The notes beneath the pieces are model-generated. The model did no database searches and was not told the origin of the DNA. It was given only the letters and a program-made list of their open reading frames with translations. A DNA stretch of 64,000 nt from Colwellia sp. C2M11 (lineage in GTDB: Bacteria; Pseudomonadota; Gammaproteobacteria; Enterobacterales; Alteromonadaceae). Shown piece by piece: positions 48,508 through 58,252 of the stretch. The stretch spans positions 124,001 through 188,000 of the forward strand of contig NZ_JAHKQD010000053.1 of NCBI RefSeq assembly GCF_018860915.1, in the 5' to 3' direction. The position numbers were made by a program, and so were the translations under genes. How positions within the stretch are numbered: position 1 is the stretch's first letter; each line of letters opens with the position of its first letter.

Positions 48508-50259
48508 ATGACTAACCTTGCTTCTACAATAGCGAAACATATAATTAACGGATTTGACCGACATATACACCTGTTTATTGAAATTACGAAATCAGCACAA
48601 CAACGTTTTCAGCAGTGTCAATGGGCAGAAATTCAAAAGGCTGCGAAAGCAAGAACTACTTTTTATGAACAACGAGTAGAAGAGTCTTTTAATACACTTA
48701 AAAAAGATTTTTCAATTACGTCGCTTGATGACGAACTATGGTTACAAGTTAAAAAAGAATATATCGACTTATTAGCTGTTCATAACCAACCGGAACTTGC
48801 TGAAACATTTTATAATTCAGTATTTTGCCGTTTATTTGAACGTAAGTATTATCACAATGATTATATTTTTGTAGAGAGTACCGCTCATCGTTTAGATGAT
48901 AGACCAACCCCTAAAATTTACACTAGTTACAAACCAGCTGAAAAAGGTTTAAATCAAACCATTTGCGATATTATGAACGCGCACAAAAGCACAGTGCCTT
49001 TTGTTGATCTTGAGGGTGATGTAGAAGTATTAATTCGTGCCTTTCGCCGCAAAGCACACAAAACACTTGCGAAGGTTAAAGATTTACAATTTGATATTTT
49101 AAACTTCACTTTTTACCGCAATAAAGGTGCTTACTTAATTGGTAGAGTTTTATCACCTGCCGGTGAAACACCTTTTATTGTTGCTGTTTTAAATAATGAA
49201 AAAGGCGGTTTGTACATTGATGCGTTACTAACTAAAAGTGAAGATATGGCGGTAGTATTCGGTTTTGCTCGTGCTTACTTTTTTGTTGATTGTATACATC
49301 CTTATGCATTAGTAAATTTCTTAAAGAGTTTAATTCCACATAAAACAAAAGCTGACTTATATTCTGCTATTGGTTTTCATAAAGAAGGAAAAACACAATT
49401 TTACCGAGATTTTTTAAATCATCTTGATAACAGTGATGATAAGTTAACCTTAGCGCCTGGCATAAAAGGCATGGTGATGTCGGTATTCACGTTGCCGTCA
49501 TACCCTTATGTTTTTAAAATAATTAAAGATAAATTTTCCCCAAGTAAGAATATGACTCGCGCTGATGTAAAAGGAAAGTACCGTTTAGTTAAACTTCATG
49601 ATCGCGTAGGACGTATGGCGGATACCATGGAATATTCCGAAGTTGCCTTTCCTAAAGATCGATTTAACGATGAATTATTAGAAGAACTTCACAAAGTTGC
49701 TCCCTCCCTAATTCGCTATGAGGATGATTTACTGATTATTGAGCATTTATATATAGAACGCCGAATGGTGCCGCTAAACCTTTATTTAGCAAAAGCGAAT
49801 GATGAAGAGTTAGAGGAAGCACTCTACGGTTATGGTCAAGCCATTAAGCAACTTATTTCGGCTAATATATTCCCTGGTGATATGTTGCTAAAAAACTTTG
49901 GCGTGACTCGACATAATCGTGTGATATTTTATGATTATGATGAAATTACCTATATGAATGAAGTTAACTTCAGAGTAAAACCTGTTGCGGTTACTGAAGA
50001 GCAAATATATGCCGCTGAACCTTGGTATTCTGTTGCACCTGGCGATATGTTCCCTGAAGAAATAGCAACATTTGCCTTGGCAAACCCTAAATACCTGAAA
50101 GCATTTAAAATTCACCATGAAGATTTACTAACGGCAAGTTACTGGCAAGAGTGTCAGAAAAATGTAGCAAAAGGTCTTTATGTTGATGTTTATCCTTATC
50201 CCGATAAATTCAGGTTTTGTGAAATGAGAAAGTCGATGAACAAGCAACCTGTGACTTAA
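48508..50259 (+). CDS. aceK: Isocitrate dehydrogenase kinase/phosphatase
   Basis: Bifunctional enzyme that phosphorylates and dephosphorylates isocitrate dehydrogenase, directing carbon between the TCA cycle and glyoxylate shunt. The N-terminus (MTNLASTIAKHIINGFD, ITKSAQQRFQQCQWAEIQ) aligns with AceK, so I start at 48508 rather than an in-frame TTG four codons earlier. Kinase-fold features: YPYVFKIIKDKFSPSK (ATP-binding lysines), NMTRADVKGKYRLVKLHDRV, GDMLLKNFGVTR and IFYDYDEITYM. The 583-residue length is normal. Unlike in E. coli it is not next to aceBA. Confidence 0.95.
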   Translation: MTNLASTIAKHIINGFDRHIHLFIEITKSAQQRFQQCQWAEIQKAAKARTTFYEQRVEESFNTLKKDFSITSLDDELWLQVKKEYIDLLAVHNQPELAETFYNSVFCRLFERKYYHNDYIFVESTAHRLDDRPTPKIYTSYKPAEKGLNQTICDIMNAHKSTVPFVDLEGDVEVLIRAFRRKAHKTLAKVKDLQFDILNFTFYRNKGAYLIGRVLSPAGETPFIVAVLNNEKGGLYIDALLTKSEDMAVVFGFARAYFFVDCIHPYALVNFLKSLIPHKTKADLYSAIGFHKEGKTQFYRDFLNHLDNSDDKLTLAPGIKGMVMSVFTLPSYPYVFKIIKDKFSPSKNMTRADVKGKYRLVKLHDRVGRMADTMEYSEVAFPKDRFNDELLEELHKVAPSLIRYEDDLLIIEHLYIERRMVPLNLYLAKANDEELEEALYGYGQAIKQLISANIFPGDMLLKNFGVTRHNRVIFYDYDEITYMNEVNFRVKPVAVTEEQIYAAEPWYSVAPGDMFPEEIATFALANPKYLKAFKIHHEDLLTASYWQECQKNVAKGLYVDVYPYPDKFRFCEMRKSMNKQPVT

Positions 50260-50280
50260 ATAGAAAATGAAACTCGCTCC

Positions 50281-50321
50281 TAAGCTAAATGTTCTACTTA
50301 ACATTTAGCTTATTATTTTCT
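50281..50321 (+). terminator. Terminator after aceK
   Basis: A 13-bp perfect stem (TAAGCTAAATGTT, 50281-50293, with AACATTTAGCTTA, 50300-50312) has a 6-nt loop and a T-rich tail. Confidence 0.85.
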
Positions 50322-50507
50322 TTAATTAGCTATTTTCAAGCTCATTAACAAACTAATGAGCCAAATTCAGGTTTTCACTTAAACTGCTGTCACTCAATTT
50401 AGCGACTAAGGTTATTCCAAATGAATCATAGTTAGTCGTAAATACAACAAATTATGGCGGTTAAATAACCGAACAGACAAATAATTCAATTTTATAACAA
50501 TTTATTC

Positions 50508-50535
50508 TTTACCTTTTGCTGTTCATCAGTATAAT
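50508..50535 (+). promoter_or_regulatory. tRNA-Trp promoter
   Basis: TTTACC (50508-50513) and a perfect TATAAT (50530-50535) are spaced by 16 bp. The -10 ends 13 bp before the mature tRNA 5' end. Confidence 0.65.
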
Positions 50536-50548
50536 TCAAATCCGTTGC

Positions 50549-50625
50549 AGGGGTGTAGTTCCAATTGGTAGAACAGCGGTCTCCAAAACCGATGGTTGGG
50601 AGTTCGAGTCTCTCCACCCCTGCCA
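50549..50625 (+). tRNA. tRNA-Trp (CCA)
   Basis: A complete cloverleaf with the 7-bp acceptor stem AGGGGTG/CACCCCT, D arm, anticodon loop CTCCAAA (anticodon CCA at 50583-50585), and T arm GGGAGTTCGAGTCTCTC. The CCA end is encoded (TGCCA). It closely resembles E. coli tRNA-Trp. It is a single gene with its own promoter and terminator. Confidence 0.97.
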
Positions 50626-50632
50626 TATTCTT

Positions 50633-50661
50633 AAGGCCTAGAATTTATTCTAGGCCTTTTT
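50633..50661 (+). terminator. Terminator after tRNA-Trp
   Basis: An 11-bp perfect stem (AAGGCCTAGAA with TTCTAGGCCTT) has a TTTA loop and a T tract. The rest of the spacer to holD (50662-50937) shows nothing more than AT-rich promoter-like sequence. Confidence 0.92.
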
Positions 50662-50937
50662 CGTTTCTTCTTCTTTATTTTTTATTGCTTAGGGTAAACA
50701 TTCGAAGAATCTCCCCTCACAATCAATATTCTTTGATTAGACCTTATTTATAGCAATCACCCTGCACAATTTTCAGACCATATAGTTTAAGGTTGGCTAT
50801 TCTTTAGTAAAGTTTACTTTTTAGTTTTTACTAATTCTGGCATCATGTGCCCTAGTATCATTTTCAAATTGATACTTTCTAACTTATACGTTCTAATTTA
50901 TACAGATAGAACTAAAGCCTTTTTATGAGTACCTTTT

Positions 50938-51339
50938 ATGGCTATTAACCAAAGACAATTCGAGCAACTTACTGAAATGGGCATTAGCTTGTGGCAGCAT
51001 AAGATTGTGGCAGGTAACCATAACTCATCAAATAAAGATAACGGAAAGGCGGCAATAGATTATCTAGCACAAACAGAAATGACATTATCTGATTTATTAA
51101 CTAAACAAGTTTTTATCGATATATTACAATCTGTCGATATCTCTATTGGTGAAGTTAGTTATAAAAAAAATCACCTCGACTTAGGCTTATTTAATTGGTA
51201 TTTCAATTCAACAGAGAATAATGAAATAGCCATTTATTGTGATAACAATAATTTATTTAGCCCAAGTATTGCAAAGATCAGTCAATCTCCAACATTAAAA
51301 AAACAATTATGGCAAACCATTACCCAAAAACTACTTTGA
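50938..51339 (+). CDS. holD: DNA polymerase III psi subunit (HolD-like)
   Basis: Clamp-loader accessory subunit that, with chi, links the loader to SSB. The protein is divergent, but the N-terminal QFEQLTEMGISLWQHK and C-terminal SPSIAKISQSPTLKKQLWQT match the spaced motifs of E. coli HolD (QLGITQW and NPTARAALWQQI). The 133-residue length is like E. coli (137). The next gene is rimI, and holD-rimI is a conserved gammaproteobacterial pair. Confidence 0.85.
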   Translation: MAINQRQFEQLTEMGISLWQHKIVAGNHNSSNKDNGKAAIDYLAQTEMTLSDLLTKQVFIDILQSVDISIGEVSYKKNHLDLGLFNWYFNSTENNEIAIYCDNNNLFSPSIAKISQSPTLKKQLWQTITQKLL

Positions 51340-51432
51340 ACCACTAATAATAAAAACTAAGACTTCAAAAGAGTACTTAACGTTATTAACTGAAAATAAG
51401 CAGTACTAAATTAAGAGCCAACGATTAAAACC

Positions 51433-51891
51433 ATGAGTAATTTATTGAAATATACCCCGATAACAACTGACGATATATCTCAGTTAATGCCGATAGAAAA
51501 TACTTGTCATTCTCACCCATGGACTGAAAAAACTTTTTCAAGTTGTATTGGTGGACGATACTTTGGTGAAAAGCTTGCGGAGACAACAGAAAAAATCATT
51601 GGCTTTTATGTTGGTGAATTTGTAGTTGATGAAGCAACTTTAATGGATATATGTGTTGATCCAACAGAGCAAAGTAAAGGCTATGGCAAAAAACTATTAC
51701 ATCACTTTATTGAGCAAGCAAAAGCAAAAGGTGCTATTAAAATTTGGTTAGAAGTACGAGCAAAAAATATAAGTGCGCAAATGCTATATATGAATGCTGG
51801 CTTTATCGAGATAAGCCGTCGAACTGGTTATTATCCAAGTAGTAAAGGCTTTGGCTATGAAGACGCTATTGTTATGTCGCTTAAGCTCTAG
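51433..51891 (+). CDS. rimI: Ribosomal protein S18 N-acetyltransferase RimI
   Basis: GNAT enzyme that acetylates the N-terminal Ala of S18. Acetyl-CoA-binding motif: DICVDPTEQSKGYGKKLL. Family phrases: LEVRAKNISAQMLYMNAGF and RRTGYYPSSKGFGYEDAIVM. The 152-residue length is standard. It lies 93 bp after holD and is followed by a terminator. Confidence 0.93.
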   Translation: MSNLLKYTPITTDDISQLMPIENTCHSHPWTEKTFSSCIGGRYFGEKLAETTEKIIGFYVGEFVVDEATLMDICVDPTEQSKGYGKKLLHHFIEQAKAKGAIKIWLEVRAKNISAQMLYMNAGFIEISRRTGYYPSSKGFGYEDAIVMSLKL

Positions 51892-51965
51892 CTATACAGT
51901 TATGCCATATAAGAAAATTATTTAGCATTACCTAACACAAAAATAAGTTAATCTGCACAAAAATA

Positions 51966-51995
51966 AAAAGTCGCTTAATGCGGCTTTTTTTTTTG
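51966..51995 (+). terminator. Terminator after rimI
   Basis: AAAAAGTCGC and GCGGCTTTTT form a 10-bp stem with one G-T pair and a TTAAT loop, ending in ten or more T residues. Confidence 0.88.
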
Positions 51996-52090
51996 TGCTA
52001 TAATGCGCCAAATTTTTTTTCAATTATGATTATCCTTAAAATATAAGGGTTTTCATGTTGAGTACCTTTGTGTTTACCAAGGCAGTATTA

Positions 52091-53680
52091 ATGACAACCG
52101 ACACTTTACAGGCAGCAGCGGTAAATATCCGCAGAACCTTTGCTATTATTTCGCATCCTGATGCGGGTAAAACGACTATAACTGAAAAAGTACTTTTATT
52201 TGGTCAAGCCCTACAAAAAGCCGGTACGGTAAAAGGCAAGAAATCAGGTCAACATGCAAAATCTGATTGGATGGAAATGGAAAAAGATCGTGGTATTTCA
52301 ATTACTACTTCAGTAATGCAATTTCCTTACAATAATTGTTTAGTTAACTTGCTTGATACGCCAGGTCATGAAGATTTTTCTGAAGATACTTACCGTACTT
52401 TAACAGCGGTTGATTCATGTTTGATGGTTATTGATGTAGCTAAAGGTGTTGAAGCACGTACCATTAAATTAATGGAAGTTACTCGTTTACGCGATACACC
52501 TATTATTACTTTCATGAACAAAATGGATCGCGATGTACGTGATCCAATGGAAGTGATGGATGAAGTGGAAGATGTACTAAAAATTAAATGTGCTCCTATC
52601 ACCTGGCCAATAGGTATGGGTAAAGAGTTTAAAGGTGTTTATAACTTAATCACTAACGAAACTTTTTTATATCAGTCTGGCTTAGGTCATATGATTCAAG
52701 ATGTTCGCATTATTAAAGGTTTAGACAACCCAGAGCTTGATGCAGCTGTTGGTAGTTATGCAGAAGATTTACGAGATGAATTAGAACTTGTGCAAGGTGC
52801 ATCACACGAGTTTAATTTAGAAGAATTTTTAAAAGGTGAATTAACACCGGTATTTTTTGGTACAGCTTTAGGTAACTTTGGCGTTGACCATATGCTTGAA
52901 GGCTTAACAAAATGGGCACCTAAGCCACTTCCTCGTGAAACAAATGTTCGTACTGTTCATGCGGAAGAAGAAAAATTTTCTGGCTTTGTATTTAAAATTC
53001 AAGCCAATATGGACCCTAAACATCGTGACCGTATTGCTTTCATGCGTATTTGTTCAGGCAAATATGAAAAAGGCATGAAAATGAAACAAGTTCGCTTAGG
53101 TAAAGATGTTAAAATTGCTGACGCGGTAACCTTTATGGCAGGCGATCGTTCAAATGTTGAAGAGGCTTACGCCGGCGATATTATTGGGCTACATAACCAC
53201 GGTAGCATTCAAATTGGCGATAGTTTTACTGCTGGTGAAGATATGAAGTTTAGTGGTATTCCTAACTTTGCACCTGAAATGTTCCGTCGTATTCGTTTAC
53301 GTGATCCGCTTAAAGCCAAACAATTACAAAAAGGCTTAATTCAGTTATCTGAAGAAGGTGCCGTTCAAGTATTTAGACCATTTATTAACAACGACATGAT
53401 TGTTGGCGCTGTTGGTGTTCTTCAGTTTGAAGTGGTTGTGCAACGCTTAAGAACTGAATATAAGGTTGATGCGATTTATGAACCAATTAGCGTAGCAACA
53501 GCACGTTGGTGTACTTGTGATGATGAACGTACTCTAGAGCAGTTTAAGAAGAAAGCGGGGGATAACTTAGCATTAGATGGAGGTGATAACTTAACGTATA
53601 TTGCACCAACGATGGTTAATTTGTCTCTAGCGCAAGAGCGTCATCCAGAAATAGCGTTCCATTCAACCCGTGAACACTAA
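52091..53680 (+). CDS. prfC: Peptide chain release factor 3
   Basis: Translational GTPase that removes RF1/RF2 from the ribosome after termination. G motifs: [19 protein letters not shown] (G2), [11 protein letters not shown] and [11 protein letters not shown]3-specific phrases: [20 protein letters not shown] and [15 protein letters not shown] start at 52091 ([11 protein letters not shown] upstream), which places the N-terminus 13 residues before RRTFAII as in E. coli RF3; an in-frame ATG 12 codons earlier is possible. The length is 529 residues (E. coli 529). Confidence 0.97.
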   Translation: MTTDTLQAAAVNIRRTFAIISHPDAGKTTITEKVLLFGQALQKAGTVKGKKSGQHAKSDWMEMEKDRGISITTSVMQFPYNNCLVNLLDTPGHEDFSEDTYRTLTAVDSCLMVIDVAKGVEARTIKLMEVTRLRDTPIITFMNKMDRDVRDPMEVMDEVEDVLKIKCAPITWPIGMGKEFKGVYNLITNETFLYQSGLGHMIQDVRIIKGLDNPELDAAVGSYAEDLRDELELVQGASHEFNLEEFLKGELTPVFFGTALGNFGVDHMLEGLTKWAPKPLPRETNVRTVHAEEEKFSGFVFKIQANMDPKHRDRIAFMRICSGKYEKGMKMKQVRLGKDVKIADAVTFMAGDRSNVEEAYAGDIIGLHNHGSIQIGDSFTAGEDMKFSGIPNFAPEMFRRIRLRDPLKAKQLQKGLIQLSEEGAVQVFRPFINNDMIVGAVGVLQFEVVVQRLRTEYKVDAIYEPISVATARWCTCDDERTLEQFKKKAGDNLALDGGDNLTYIAPTMVNLSLAQERHPEIAFHSTREH

Positions 53681-53855
53681 TTTTGCTTCCTAAATAAATT
53701 TTTTGCGGTATTGTCGGCGTAATTTTATCTAGTCACATAGGAGCCTATGCTCCCTGATAAAATTGCTTAACGGCTTTACTAAAATCCAATTTAGTTTGCA
53801 AAATACGTGAACTACTATTGGCAAACGAATAAAATAAACGAAAAGATTAAACAAT

Positions 53856-55616
53856 ATGAATATTAAACAAATACTTGCCGAAAAAGTTAGTGCCGCTATG
53901 GTTGCTGCTGGTTTACCTGAAGACACTAACCCCGCTATTAGTTTGTCAAACCGTCCACAATTTGGTGACTATCAAGCCAATGGTGTGATGGGTGCAGCGA
54001 AAAAACTTAAAACTAATCCACGTGAATTAGCGACTAACGTTGTTGAGCAATTAGATTTATCTGGTATCGCAAGCAAAGTTGAACTGGCAGGCCCAGGCTT
54101 TATTAATATTCATTTAGATGAAGCTTGGTTAACAGTTCAACTAAACCAAGTCGCTAAAGATGACTTTACCGGCGTGACACAACGTGGTGTTAACGCTAAT
54201 GATGACGCGAAAACAGTGGTTGTTGATTACTCCGCACCTAACCTAGCTAAAGAAATGCATGTTGGTCATTTACGTTCAACTATTATTGGTGACGCAGTTG
54301 TACGTGCTTTAGAATTTCGTGGTGACAAGGTTATTCGCCAAAACCACATGGGTGATTGGGGCACGCAATTTGGCATGTTAATCGCTCATTTAAGCGATAA
54401 ACTGGCAGGTAATGAAGTTGCTGAAACAGCACTTGCTGATTTAGAAAATTTTTATCGCGAAGCAAAAATTCGCTTTGACAACGAGGAAGGCTTTGCCGAT
54501 AGAGCTCGTGCTGACGTAGTTAAATTACAAAGTGGTGATGAAGCCTGTGCTAAATTATGGCAACAGTTTATTGATATTTCTATTACCCACAGTGAAGAGA
54601 TTTACGAAAAGCTTAATGTCTCATTAAAACGTTCTGACATTATGGGTGAAAGTGCTTATAACGATGACTTATCTACCGTTATCGATGAGTTAATGGCAAA
54701 AAAAATTGCTGTTGAAGATCAAGGCGCTAAAGTTGTTTTCATTGATGAAATGGCAAATAAAGACGGTGAGCCATCAGTATTTATAGTACAGAAGTCTGGT
54801 GGTGGCTTCTTGTATGCAACTACCGATTTATCAGCCTGTCGTTACCGTAGCGGTAAGTTAGCTGCTGATCGTATCATCATATTTACGGATGCTCGCCAAG
54901 CACTGCATTTTAAACAAGTTGAAATTGTTGCTCGTAAAGCTGGCTTCTTACCTGAAAATGTCGGCTATCAGCATTGTCCGTTTGGTATGATGATGGGGGA
55001 TGATGGAAAACCATTTAAAACACGTACCGGTGGCACAATTAAGCTAGCTGAATTACTTGATGAAGCGGTTGTTCGTGCAAGCGCTTTAATTAAAGAGAAA
55101 AACCCTGAAATTAGCGACGATGATTTAGCGCTAATCTCTAAGAAAGTAGGTATAGGCGCTGTTAAATTTGCTGACTTATCTAAAAACCGTACCAGTGATT
55201 ACATCTTCAACTGGAAAACTATGTTGAGCTTTGAAGGTGCAACAGCACCTTATTTACAATATGCTTACTCACGAATTCAAAGTATTTTTTCTAAAGCGGG
55301 TATTAAGCCTAGTACATTAAAAAATGATGTAACGATTAATATTATTGAGCCACAAGAAAAGGCGCTTGCCTTAAAGATATTACAACTTGAAGACACGATT
55401 GATGCAGTAATTAGTGAATGTACACCGAACTTATTATGTAATTACCTTTACGAATTAGCTAGCCTGTATATGACTTTTTATGAAGCCTGCCCTATTCTTA
55501 AAGAAGACATTAGTGATGACGTAAAAACATCACGTTTAGCATTATGCCAAGTAGTTTCAGATACATTAAAACAAGGCTTAGACATTCTAGGTATTGAAGT
55601 AATGGACCGTATGTAA
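53856..55616 (+). CDS. argS: Arginyl-tRNA synthetase
   Basis: Class I synthetase charging tRNA-Arg. The N-terminal additional domain (about 1-110) is followed by the HIGH-like HVGH in [20 protein letters not shown]. The KMSK equivalent is [11 protein letters not shown]. The C-terminal anticodon-binding DALR domain ends in [11 protein letters not shown]. The length of 586 is near E. coli ArgS (577). The spacer before it has a small GGAGC/GCTCC hairpin (53741-53754) with no T tract. Confidence 0.97.
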   Translation: MNIKQILAEKVSAAMVAAGLPEDTNPAISLSNRPQFGDYQANGVMGAAKKLKTNPRELATNVVEQLDLSGIASKVELAGPGFINIHLDEAWLTVQLNQVAKDDFTGVTQRGVNANDDAKTVVVDYSAPNLAKEMHVGHLRSTIIGDAVVRALEFRGDKVIRQNHMGDWGTQFGMLIAHLSDKLAGNEVAETALADLENFYREAKIRFDNEEGFADRARADVVKLQSGDEACAKLWQQFIDISITHSEEIYEKLNVSLKRSDIMGESAYNDDLSTVIDELMAKKIAVEDQGAKVVFIDEMANKDGEPSVFIVQKSGGGFLYATTDLSACRYRSGKLAADRIIIFTDARQALHFKQVEIVARKAGFLPENVGYQHCPFGMMMGDDGKPFKTRTGGTIKLAELLDEAVVRASALIKEKNPEISDDDLALISKKVGIGAVKFADLSKNRTSDYIFNWKTMLSFEGATAPYLQYAYSRIQSIFSKAGIKPSTLKNDVTINIIEPQEKALALKILQLEDTIDAVISECTPNLLCNYLYELASLYMTFYEACPILKEDISDDVKTSRLALCQVVSDTLKQGLDILGIEVMDRM

Positions 55617-55658
55617 AAGTCAATTTTTACAAGTAAAGCCTATCTTACAAGTAAAAAC

Positions 55659-55696
55659 CATGAGATTCCGTTGTTCACCGAATACGGAGTCTCATG
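55659..55696. repeat. Palindromic hairpin related to the intergenic repeat family
   Basis: CATGAGATTCCGT (55659-55671) and ACGGAGTCTCATG (55684-55696) are inverted with one mismatch. The GATTCCGT/ACGG core recalls the dispersed repeat. It sits between the convergent argS and zinc-ribbon genes and probably acts as a two-way terminator. Confidence 0.65.
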
Positions 55697-55729
55697 AATT
55701 GACTATGCCAGTTAACTATTTAGCATTAG

Positions 55730-55987
55730 CTAAGCAAAATCTAACTGCAGATCAGTACAGCCTTTTTTACAACGAATACCAGGAATAATACTACTGTCAG
55801 TAGTGAGTTTTTCCTGCTTACTCTTATCTGACTTAGCTTGCTTTGGAGTAGAAAGTAGCAGTGGTTGCTGACATTCAGGGCAAATAACAGTTTGTCCTGC
55901 CATAACTTTTTTCATCATTTGTTTTTGTTTGGCAAATGAGTCTTTACTCGCTTTTTGTAATGCTGCAAACTTTTCAATATCTATCAT
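55730..55987 (-). CDS. Small zinc-ribbon-like protein
   Basis: An 85-residue cytoplasmic protein of unknown role. The N-terminal half is helical and basic (LQKASKDSFAKQKQMMKK). Then come CPECQQPLL and a second pair of sites in RCKKGCTDLQ, giving C-x2-C and C-x3-C knuckles that could bind zinc. It lies 26 bp after the RraB-like gene on the same strand, so they are probably co-transcribed. Confidence 0.7.
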   Translation of the reverse strand: MIDIEKFAALQKASKDSFAKQKQMMKKVMAGQTVICPECQQPLLLSTPKQAKSDKSKQEKLTTDSSIIPGIRCKKGCTDLQLDFA

Positions 55988-56013
55988 TATTCTTTCTTCT
56001 TTTATATGAAAAG

Positions 56014-56349
56014 CTAAACACAGTAAAAGCCATCAAACTTGCCGTTTAAAGGCGCACAACTCGCTTCTAATAACTCTTGATAAGCACTAATATTCTCATG
56101 ACTTAACGGCATTTCTGGGTAAGCTGTTATTTCCCAAGGATAGGCTTCATCATCTTCAAAAGGTGTAAAAGATAACTTTTGATTATTCTCAAGTAATAAT
56201 TGACCAAATTGTAACGCTAACGTCTGCGATGGAAATAATACTGAGAATTCGACTTCTCTTGGAACTTCTAGATCACCACCACTTTGCTCAAGCTCCCACA
56301 GGAAATTACCAATATTGTCTTGGGGGAAAAGGCTTAAATCACGACTCAT
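56014..56349 (-). CDS. RraB-like protein (RNase E inhibitor family)
   Basis: A 111-residue cytoplasmic protein. Its second half (DDEAYPWEITAYPEMPLSHE, then ISAYQELLEA and GKFDGFYCV) has the pattern of the RraB family, whose E. coli member binds and inhibits RNase E. The N-terminal half contains FLWELEQSGGDLEVPREVEF, also of that type. The acidic tail of E. coli RraB is missing, so the inhibitory role is not certain. Confidence 0.7.
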   Translation of the reverse strand: MSRDLSLFPQDNIGNFLWELEQSGGDLEVPREVEFSVLFPSQTLALQFGQLLLENNQKLSFTPFEDDEAYPWEITAYPEMPLSHENISAYQELLEASCAPLNGKFDGFYCV

Positions 56350-56453
56350 ATTACACTCTTTAACATCTATATAAACGTCTATCTTACCTGATAACGTTTA
56401 GCGCGTAAAAGTGTTAAACTAAGCTTTATATCTTTTCCACCTTTTTAACATCT

Positions 56454-57356
56454 ATGACTCTTATCTTCGAACACCATATAACATTTGACCCAACACTTAA
56501 TGATATAAGTAATACCGCTTTAGCTGTACTCTGCGCCAGCTTGAAAGAAACAGAGTATGCCCTTAGCACAAGTCAAATTAAGCAAGCGATCAGTAAAGGT
56601 GCTTTATGGCTAACGCGCGGTAAACACACGCAACGGTTAAGACGTGTAAAAAAAGCGCTATTACCTACAGATAAGTTACACTTCTACTATAATGAAGCCG
56701 TACTTGCCAGTGAGGTAACTGATGCAAGGCTAATTAGTGATGAGGGTAAATATAGCGTGTGGTACAAACCTTTTGGCATGTTGTCGCAAGGCTCTAAGTG
56801 GAGTGACCATTGTACTATTGCGAGGTTTGCTCAACAACATTTAACACCTGAACGACCTGTTTTCATTGTTCATCGTTTAGATAAAGCCGCCACGGGATTA
56901 ATACTCATTGCACACAGTAAAAAAGCGGCAAGAGCATTAACTAATATGTTTGAAAGTCGTTCTACTACCGGTAATTTACTCGCCAAAAATTACCAAATTA
57001 TTGTACACGGCAACCATAGCACTAACCCGCAGCCACAAATTATATCTAGCGAAGTAGACGAGAAAGCCGCTCGCAGCATTTTTACTTGCTTAGCTTATGA
57101 TAGAACTCATGATCAGTCGCTTATTAGTGTCAAAATAGATACAGGGAGAAAACATCAAATACGTATTCATGCCGCCAGTATTGGCTTTCCTGTTGTAGGT
57201 GATAGATTACATGGTATTGCGAATAGTGATTCAACAAAGAACTTGCAACTATGTGCGGTAAGTTTATCTTTTATTTGTCCATTTTCTACTGAACAAGGGC
57301 AACCAATTCAAAAGAAATTTGAGATTCCTGATGCGCTTAAACTGAGTTTTGTTTAA
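56454..57356 (+). CDS. RluA-family pseudouridine synthase
   Basis: Predicted RNA pseudouridine synthase of 300 residues. An N-terminal S4-like stretch (STSQIKQAISKGALWLTRG) precedes the catalytic domain with VWYKPFGMLSQGS, VHRLDKAATGLILIAHSK (catalytic Asp) and IDTGRKHQIRIHAASIGFPV. It is distinct from the long RluA-type enzyme at the start of the window. The target site is unknown. A repeat region follows at once. Confidence 0.9.
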   Translation: MTLIFEHHITFDPTLNDISNTALAVLCASLKETEYALSTSQIKQAISKGALWLTRGKHTQRLRRVKKALLPTDKLHFYYNEAVLASEVTDARLISDEGKYSVWYKPFGMLSQGSKWSDHCTIARFAQQHLTPERPVFIVHRLDKAATGLILIAHSKKAARALTNMFESRSTTGNLLAKNYQIIVHGNHSTNPQPQIISSEVDEKAARSIFTCLAYDRTHDQSLISVKIDTGRKHQIRIHAASIGFPVVGDRLHGIANSDSTKNLQLCAVSLSFICPFSTEQGQPIQKKFEIPDALKLSFV

Positions 57357-57379
57357 GGTAGCATCCTGAGCTATTCAAC

Positions 57380-57510
57380 CACACGGATGGGATTCCGTAT
57401 CAAGACACCTACGGAATGACGGCGATTTGTCGCCATTCCGAACTTGATTCAGAATCTCTCATTTTATTCAACCACACCCTTGGAATTCCTCATTAAGATA
57501 CCTACGGAGT
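57380..57510. repeat. Mosaic palindromic intergenic repeat
   Basis: Contains the CCGTA...TACGG inverted module at 57392-57416, the ATTC(C/T)GAACTTGATTCAGAAT module at 57435-57455, and a diverged third module at about 57484-57510. TATTCAACCACAC precedes two of the modules, as in the other copies. It lies between convergent genes. Confidence 0.85.
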
Positions 57511-57572
57511 GAAAGAAATGGTGACACACGCAATGAGAAAATAGCCACCAAAGGAATGATACCGGTAGTGAC

Positions 57573-58172
57573 CTACGAGATGGCTGAATTCAATTGCTTA
57601 TCGTGATACTTAGCAAGGAAAACTATCGCACAAATGGCACCTACTAATGCTATAGCCATATCTGATTGTGTATCCCAAATATAACCTTGCGTACCTAAGA
57701 ATGCTTCAGCATTTTCTCCGCTTAAAATAGCAACCCACCACTCGATTAACTCATAAAAGGCACTAAATGCTAAGCAGATAGAGATTATAAAAGTATTAAG
57801 CCACGTTTTACCATTCACCACCTGTTTCCGGATTAATATCTCACGGGCAAGAATTGCTGGTACAAATCCCTGTGCAAAGTGCCCTACTTTGTCGTAGTTA
57901 TTACGATCTAAATTAAAAATATCTTTAATCGTGTCAAATAATGGCACTTCTGCATAAGTATAGTGACCACCAATCATCAAAATAACACAATGCAGTAATA
58001 TTAAAACATAAAGTAAAGGTGTTAACCGAAAAGAGTAGTAGGTGAATAATAATATTACCGCACCTATCACCGCTGGTAGCACTTCAAGAAACCAAGTAAG
58101 GTAATCTTTAGGGGCAATAGCTGACCACAGCAGTGTTGCTAGGTATATAAAAGCCCATAAGTATTTATTCAT
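57573..58172 (-). CDS. YjdF-like (DUF2238) inner-membrane protein
   Basis: Multi-pass membrane protein of unknown function. About five hydrophobic segments are visible (for example LWAFIYLATLLWS, VLPAVIGAVILLFTYYSF, LLYVLILLHCVILMIGG). The family phrase NNYDKVGHFAQGFVPAILAREI and the acidic AFYELIEWW segment match YjdF/DUF2238. I start at the ATG at 58172; a GTG nine codons earlier is an option. Confidence 0.82.
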   Translation of the reverse strand: MNKYLWAFIYLATLLWSAIAPKDYLTWFLEVLPAVIGAVILLFTYYSFRLTPLLYVLILLHCVILMIGGHYTYAEVPLFDTIKDIFNLDRNNYDKVGHFAQGFVPAILAREILIRKQVVNGKTWLNTFIISICLAFSAFYELIEWWVAILSGENAEAFLGTQGYIWDTQSDMAIALVGAICAIVFLAKYHDKQLNSAIS

Positions 58173-58252
58173 TGTCTGCCATTCTTTTTCACTACTCACT
58201 TTTCGCTTTGTAATTTTAAGTTTTTAGTCTTTTGATGTTAATGTTGACAAAA

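Noticed and set aside
53741-53754. GGAGC/GCTCC hairpin between prfC and argS as a terminator
   Set aside because: The stem is only 5 bp with no T tract on either strand; too weak to list as a feature.
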